Assembly (NCBI GenBank): GCA_022818135.1
Contig: JAFMSR010000018.1
Location: 25,185,017-25,249,016, forward strand
Origin: Saxidomus purpurata
Lineage: Eukaryota; Mollusca; Bivalvia; Venerida; Veneridae
Length of the DNA stretch: 64,000 nt
Direction of reading: 5' to 3'
The translations under genes were made by a program, and so were the position numbers. Numbering within the stretch: the first letter of the stretch is position 1; the number at the start of each line of letters is the position of its first letter. The notes under the pieces were generated by a model that was not told the DNA's origin, did no database searches, and saw only the letters and a list, made by a program, of their open reading frames with translations. Below are positions 51,401 through 60,400 of this stretch, piece after piece.

Positions 51401-54400
51401 ATTGCGTAACCGTCACTGTGGCCATAATAAACTGCTGCTAAATTTGAAGCAGGACGTGAGAACAGTATATGAATATTTATCCTGTCACTTCCGATAACAG
51501 GGTGCCGGATAAATTTTCTGATATACGGCAGTTATGAATTATGAATTAATGGGATATAATATATTAGCAGGATTATTTATTATAATATACTAAACGCCGG
51601 AATTCGCCAATTAACAACATTTTACACTATCAACATGCTATTATGAAAAACTGTTGTGGAACATGTATATAAGCGCTATAAAAATAACTATGTATGAAAT
51701 ACCGATTAAGCTTATTTGATTGATGTTACTCAATTTAATTTCATGAAGCTGAATTATATAAATAAATGAGATGCTTGATTAAAGAATGTAGCTATGGCCT
51801 ATGCGTCACCAGGGATCTTATAATCTAATAAATCCTGATGAAACTGGTGTTTAATAATGTAAAAATATATCTGAATATTCGATTACGGAAACTACATTCG
51901 ACAGAAATGCGAATATTCGAATATTCTTTCCCATCATAAGTAATTATATGCCATCTTTTTAAGTGCAAGACTATATAGACAGCATTCTCTATCTCTTTGC
52001 AAACTAGTTATTTAAGACCTTTCATCAATATATACCACCGCTAACACGTGCATGCAGTTTATTTGTGCAGCATTTTATGATTACCTTAAACATACAATAT
52101 TATAAAATAATTAACTTTCTTATTCAGGTGTCCTGTTTCACAATACTGTTGCCTATTAAATGAGTTCAGCGGCAATTGTGATCTCAACACATAAATACAT
52201 AAAAATGAAAGATACAAAGAGATAATAACACATTTTATTCAATATCTCATTATCTCATGAAAACATTTTCGTATGTCCCAGTAGCCATCATGTAGACATC
52301 GTGAAAATGTTCAGCAGATATTGGGTTTTCAAACATATAGTGTCTGCAAAATTCCCCCGGTTGGGGGACTGCTTCACCTACTGGCTGGAAGTCTATTGAT
52401 TTTCCCGCCATATTCCAAACTCAACACTCGTTGTAATACATGTGTACCTATGCATCCCATTAATTCTTTCAAAGCTGATCCATAAATTTCAAGGCTATTT
52501 ATATTTTCAATGTGAGCCTTGCTGGAATGAGCCGTCTTGGATTTGGTCCGTTCTAACATACATTCATATAATATAAATATCTATATCTTCGCACTTTTCA
52601 TATTTTTATCATATGAATACAAAATATCAGTATTTTTTAAATAAACTTGCCTCTACTCAGTTTTACAGAGCAATGGAGAGTATCTAATACCAGAGATAGA
52701 ACTTTACGTTTTAAAGGCACATAGACGTTAAAACGGACCATAACATGACGTTATTGAGTCTGACATTGGGTCGATGTGTAAACGTTCTTGTTGACATAAG
52801 GGTCAATAGCCTATTTCTAACTAAAAGCACTGTTAGGGTCCAAACTTTGCTATCACATGTGGACAAAAGTGGCAGTGCTAGAGTTTTTGAGTCTATCCAA
52901 TTTTTATAAGCATGTAAAATCTGTGCCATCAAAAGGAGTTGTGATAGCAGGATTCTGTACTTTTTACGCTATGAATTAGTTCTTTTGAATTGCAGCCGTG
53001 GCATGGAGACCTTCCATGTGTAACAGTAATAAAAAGTACAGAACATCAATCACTGAAGCTAGAGGAGGCGCCGTTGACATAGCGGCTGCTCATAGCCTGC
53101 TGCATGCGTATGTTAAATGTTTATATGTTAAAGAATAATGTGCTATAAGAGAGATGTGTGTGTATGTGTATACATGATAACATAGGTTATTGAACTTGTA
53201 TGGTGAAATATTACTTGATTTGGCGGGAACAACGAGCTTGCGAAAAGAGATTATTGTGTATGCATGATGTCAAAGATGTGTGCGTATACATGATAGCAGT
53301 GATGTGAGGATTTACATAATGTAAGAGATGTATACATGATATAAGAGATAATGTATGTGTGCATACGTGATATCAGAGATGTGTTTTATACATGATGTAA
53401 GAGATATGTGTGTATACATGATATATGAGATGTGTGTGTATATACATGATATAAGAGATGCGTGCGTTTTTAAAGGATAATACACGGCTGAGCCAGGCCG
53501 GGACGTAATAATCGGACCGCAGGAAGTATAATGGCACGAGGGCTTTCTTTTTCTGTTTAATACATTATGTGTTTCCCATTTGTCATTTTTTCCACTAGAA
53601 ATGTAGACTGTAAATTTCCGGAAGTGCAAAAAAACCAAACCTCACCAGTGACCCCCCTTAAGATATATCTCTTTCAGTTTTAGAGATATCTATATTGCAT
53701 AACAAGATATCTTTCAAAAAGAGATATTTCTTTCTCTTACAGGTGTATATCTGTAACTGTAAAAGAGGTACAGATCTGATACAAAGATATCTCTCAGCAT
53801 TAAAGAGGTATCTCTATCAAAACAAAATATATCTCTTTCGAATTAGAGAGATACATGTATCTCTTTTTGGAATAAATAGTAAAATGGTTTGCCACTGATA
53901 ATGAAGGGAGGCATTTTACGACTATGAAACCATAAAATTGCAAGGATTTGTCCGGATTCGAACATGTTCCTTACGGCGCCTTCAGTAATGAGGGACATCT
54001 GTCTGTACATACACTTCTTAAAGATCAACATCGCAGGCCAATATACACATATCTTAGGGCGAGTTCGAAATCAGATCTACGTTCAATAACATAAACATCC
54101 ATTTCTAACGGTTTGTTAGAGAAGCCTCTTGTCACTAAAGTTAAAACCGAAAATGTACTCATTTATATAAAGTTACTAGGATTGGGATCTTTGCACGATA
54201 TAAGTTGTATACTGTAGGCTTGGGATTGCTGAGAAATTAGCTTAAACTAGTCAGTACCTTCATAGAAACAGTATTCACATATCTCTTTTTAATAATATTA
54301 CTACAAGCATATATGATGGGGAGACAAATTGACTTTGTGCTGTGCGACTGGCAACTGGCAGCTAACTTCATATTTGACATAAGTTGGCATTGATTTGAAT

Positions 54401-57400
54401 CTGACACTGCACAATAAGTGTGAAATATTTAATTCCACCACCATTTTGGAAAACATAACTTTTTCGGTTAAAGTTACATAGCGGACGGCCGATTTATTTG
54501 AAGTGACGATGGTAATAACAAAAAATTATATCACTTTTTTTTTCAAGTTTAGATGGCTACAACGACAGAGATAAATCATGCACCGGGAATGAATTTTACT
54601 TAATGAAAGAACATTTTTCCCTAAAGACCAAAAATCCTGCATTTTGGGGACAGAACTGGTACTTGTCGGGCTGCACCGCGAACGACGTCTGCGATTATAT
54701 TAAAGGGTAAGTGTAGAATCAAGAAGATGCTATCTTTTTATTTTTAATTCGAGAGGTATTTCGCTTAAAAGCCGTGAATATACGCCGGGCTGAATTTTAT
54801 CTCTCCCACTGTATTTAGCATTAATCGATGAATTAAAGTGGCCTGCCTTCCTATTAGCTACATATACGCCTCTAAGATCACCTGGCACGGAGTGCTAGGG
54901 TGAAGTTTTAGGATCTGGCTGTGTCCGTCATTCGTCGTCATGCGGTGTCAACTTTTTGTTTCAAAACACATCCCAAAAACAACTGGGCTGTTTCAACCAA
55001 ACTAAGAAATGTTCTTTAGGTGGTTATCTATCAAAGCTGTTCAAAACATTACATTTCCAATCAGAACTATGGTTGTCATGGCAACCGAAGAGAAAAACTT
55101 CAAACATCTAGCTTAAATATTTTGTGTGTAGTATTTATGTTTCCCCCATTATAAATGGGGAGAGACATAGTGATTTTGGTCGAGTTGAATGTCTGTCTGT
55201 ACGTCCGTCCGTCTGTCCATCACGATTTTTGTCCGCTCCATATCTCTTGAACTTACGGCAGGATTTTAGAATAACTCGCTACAAATGTTCATCATATTGA
55301 GACGATGTACAGAGTGCATGTTACAACCACCTTGGTTCAAGGTCAAGGTCACAATTAGAGATCAAATGTCATATAACTATATTTCGTGTACGCTCAATAT
55401 CTCTTGAACCCCTAGAAGAATTTTAGAAGAATGGTTTCCACTCAATAGCTATAGATAGGAATGAGTAATTGCAATGAAACTTGGTGTGCAGGTAGCTTAC
55501 GAGGAAGCTAAGAATTGCATTGTGGGTCACTAGGGTCAAGGTCAAGGTCATTGTTAATGTGAATATATATATTTTTTGAGTTTTTCTATTGTTTTAGGCC
55601 AAAATTCTTTTTTCGGGGGATCAAGACCGCGTTCCTTGTTTTATTTTAATATCCTGTTTCAATATTAAACTCGTTGACAAACTGTCATGGGGGAGACATA
55701 TGTTTTTGTGACAACAACAACCATCTAGTTTCGAGCGGTTTTCTACAAATATTGTTCATCATAGGTTCCTAGGGTCAAAACAGACCCCACCCAAGGGTGA
55801 CGTGTTTTACATATACTTATATTGTGAAAAAAGTCTTATCAAGAACCGAGAGCTTAGATATATCATATAAATGTACAGCTTCTTCCAAGTTTGATAACAA
55901 TGTGGTCAAAATTGACCCTACCCTGGTGGTTACTTGTTTTGCATACATAAAGTTGTAGTGGGAAATCTTGAAAAATAGTCTCGTATGAAACGGTAAATAA
56001 GTTTCAATATTTAGATATTTAATGTGTATCATTGTCTAGCTGATATCTACAAACTTCGTTAAAAGTATGCCTCGAGGTCTAAATTGGCGCTACCCTAATG
56101 GTAACATACACGTAAACACTATAATTTTCCTGTGACAGATCAGGGATCGTATATACAGTTAATATAATAAATCCTGGACAGATCGACAGATCTTAGATAT
56201 TTTTTGTAGTATTGTATAATGACCCTCTCCCAAGTACGTTAAAATCATGTCTCTTGTGTCAAAATAGTCTGAAACCATCAGGCCCAGGGCTTTGATATTT
56301 GGTATGTAGCATTGTCCGGTTATTATCATTCAAATCAACAAGAGTTAATTGATTTACCTAGAGTTGTAAAGGGAACATTTTGTTGTAAACAATTTGTCTG
56401 AAACCATGTGACCCAGTATAGTTATTTGGCTTGTTTTTTTAGTATTGTCTAGTGTATTTTTCTCAAGTTTGTTCGATTCACTGTAAACCGCAATGACAAG
56501 ATCTTGCTGTAACATTGTTTTATTATTCATCAGGTTTGATGTTTTGTTCACGTGCGTCAGAGATAATGCGCTGGACCAGATACTAATGCATAGGGAATTT
56601 TTGCAAATTGTGCATGTTTTTCCAATGACATTAGTGTAGAATGAATATATAATTCATTACATGCACGGGGAAAATAGAGTGGCTGTAAATACAGCTTGAA
56701 TTTAAGGCAATTATTTCACTAGATTTTATTAAATTAAATGTGATTAACGTTGCTTTGTTAAAAACTGATATCTTACACTCATCATTGACATAAGTTACTT
56801 ACCTCCTGAACTCTTTTAGCTCACTTTAGCCCAGTATGATATTTTAGAATCGATCAATGTCCGTCGGTCATCCGTCCAAAACTGCTTTAAGTGACTTCTT
56901 CGCATACACCATTTTAAGGAATATCATCATATTCGGCCAGACGAATTCTGACAGTAAGGTTGACTGAACATCATAGCCTACAGAGCTAAAAAAAAGTTTG
57001 AAACTCGTCTCCAAAACTAAGGCCCAGAGCTGAGATATCTGGTATACAGCACCTTCTAGTGCTCCTGCACCAAGTGTATCCACCTAGGGTCAAATTGGTG
57101 TGCACCATTGTATATAATGAGCTTTCTCAAGTTTGTTCAAATTATGCCTCTAGGGTCAAACTTGACCCCACCCGGAGATCAATTGTTTTACATACAGTTA
57201 TTTAAGGAATTGTTCAAAACACTTTCTTGTCTGAAACCATTATGCCAAAAGCTTAAATATGTCTCATGTAACATTGATCACGTTTGTTTAAATCATGCTC
57301 CTGGGGTCAAAGTTTACGATGTATGCGAGGTCACTGATTTTTACAATACAGTTATATACGGAATAGTAAAAAAGCTTGTCTTAAACAACAAGTTCTAGAG

Positions 57401-60400
57401 TTTAGATATTTGATGTGTTATAATGCACATTTGTTCCGGGGCGCAACAACGAAGATATGTATGGTCATGTTGTCGTGTTGTAGCATCTGCTTGAACGGGA
57501 CGACAACACGACAACACGCCAACAATGGGCTGCTGGTACGAAACTGTGACAAAATAAAGCGACAGGTCGAAAGTGTGCCACGCGACAACTCGAGGGAACG
57601 GCTAACATGTTTTGTTTCGCATCTTCATTCTTTTTGTCGTGGCTGTGTCTGTTTTGAATACGTAGAGGTTATTATACGGAGCCTTAAGGCGATATTGGCA
57701 CACTTGGTGATATATTGGCCCAAGGGCTTTTTTATTGCATATGTTGAACATCTGTTTCTCTGAAAATGGAAAAAGATAAGACAAGTATACAAGGCACACA
57801 TTCCTGCAATATTCATTCTATCTCATTAAAATAAATAGCATTTAATGAATAAATTATTCATACTATCTACAAAAGCATACGTGTCAGTTTCAGAATTTTG
57901 CTGCTTTATAAGCCCATCTAAATTAAATAAACGATGAGATTCAGTGTCCTCTTGGAGGCTATTTTCCGTTACGTCTACGTTGTCAATTATTGAAAATCAC
58001 TATATAAAGTAGCATATGCAAAAAGTATCGCTGCCTATGCTCGCCTTACGTCTGGAACGTTGACGTCATGTTGCTGTTTTGTAGTTCGTTAATGATACAG
58101 AAACGAACCGTTTAGACGCGTTGTATTCCAATATATACTAACATAGAAATCCACAACCTTTTGATTTTTGGTGCCGTGACAAACGACAAAATTAATATGA
58201 ATTAACAGAAGGCGCTCAGAAAAGCCTAATAGAACATTATTCGACGAAGATCTAAGCAGTAAAGAAAAGTTTTCTCTCATAGTATACAACACTGTTCTGG
58301 AGAGCTAAAGTATATTATATGATTGTTTACCTGTGATATTACACGTTGTGTACAACTAGAGTCAGTATCGGACTTATCACAGGAATTGATTTTACAAGCA
58401 TTCAGACGTTTTGCGAGCCGCAGGATAATTCCAAACATCATATGTCGGACCGCTGTTTTTATTTTCTCTATATAAAAATGCCCTTGTTTACATACATGTC
58501 ATTAACTTCGGCTGTCTTATTTTGGATATATTCCGGAAAATCCACGTGTTTCCTTGAATTTATTAGGGAGTCTATCAAAACTATTGTAATGTTAATCAAA
58601 ACAAGCAAAATGAACGAATTTGGACAAGAAAAGATCTAAATAATTATCTAACCTTCTAAAGAAATGAAATTTTTATCATAACTTACGTTATATAGATTTT
58701 TCGATATACATGTATTACAATCCAACTTTTAATCATACTTCTAGGTCATTATGCTCATGTTCAACCATTAAAAACTTCGAACCATTTTAGCATTGAGTAC
58801 AATGACGGCGTATGCCAAGTGTATGTTACTAGTTTGCTGTTAATATCAATTTTATATTTACGGATCATTGGCCAATCAAACGGCTCGAAATTTCCTGGAA
58901 GATTCTGTTCAGATCGGATTATCCGTCACCCAGGATATTTGTTTTTTACCGAGTTCCTGCAAAACAGTAATCCTTTCCACCTAAACAAAACGTCTAATAA
59001 GTAGATTTCTAAATAAAACTTATTTCGCGGTTTACAAATCGTATCACCGTAAACGTTTGCAAAAACAACATATTGTTTCAAAACGCCCATAATCTATACA
59101 ATTTAGTCGAGTGCAATCGTAAAATTTGATGAAATTTTGAACAAATCCTAAAATTGAAAACCTGGTGCAAGAGTTTTCAGAGTTTCTCTAAGCAAACAGA
59201 ACTTGTAGGTGTCGAAAAATGTCGAAGTAAGCGGTGAAGTGGGGTTATGAATGGCACCCGCACAGTGATGATCCTACGGCAGTGAAATTGGAGGACAGCT
59301 ATGACTTGAAGCCAGAATTTTAAGTAAACAATACAGGTAGTGTAGAATTGTCTTTGTTTTTTTTTAAAATTAAAACTCTGCGTTCCATGCTTCCTCGAGT
59401 AGCATTTGCTCCAAGTTCACAGTTAGCCGTTCAAACATGTTCTGTCGGTCCTTTTAACCATTTTTCTCATCCGTGCAAGTAAAAAGTACCTATCTTAGTA
59501 AATCCTGGGCTTATGAACTTGATACTTCACGGTATTTTCAAGGAAGGTTCAGATTTTAGTATAGAATGCCTAAAAAACTACATTATTCGTATAACATAAC
59601 TTGAATCTCATTATTTCGATGTCATATGCCATTTCAAACTGAAATTGATACTTTGACCGGTGTTCCGTTGCTTTATTCGTGGTAATTGCTCAATTATAAC
59701 GCAATGATATTCGAAGAAAATACACTTGCGTGTAGGTTTTTTATTGTTCTCAAACCGGTGTAGGTTACCTGTTAATAGAGACTCATAAAATTAGGAAAAA
59801 CAAAGACAATTCTACCTGTTTTGGTTACTAAACATACCGGCTCCAAGTCCAAGCTTTCCTCCAAGTTCACTGCCGTAGGATTATCACTGTGACCCTGCAG
59901 GCCCAAGAGTGGGATGAGAGGTGGGGTCGAAACACATTGTCCACACATTATTAGTTCGACTATTCGTAGAAGACTATTGCACTCGCCCCGGTTTTTTTTA
60001 TAAATGCTTATTATATGCTTCTAAACCATTAAACGTATTTACTTCAAATTTAGTGTACTTATTTCTCATGGCAATATATGCTACTGAACAAGTAACATAA
60101 CTCTGTCAACCATTTTTGCGTAGTTATGCCCCTTTTGGTTCTTAGATTTTGTCGCGAAAACGTAACCTTAGCTATCACTTTGCCATGTTTCAATATGTCT
60201 TCATTTGCAGACCCCACCCACTGAAAGAAAGTGTGCACTATCATTATAACCTCGGCATAATCTTGCTTTTCATGATGTATATCTTGTATTTTATAAGGCT
60301 GTCGAGTGAAAAATTTGAAATTTTAAAAACAGGCTTGAATGACAACCATTTTGTACGATTGTTGTTTGGCCCTAGGTGAAGGCTGGTGATACCATTCTGC

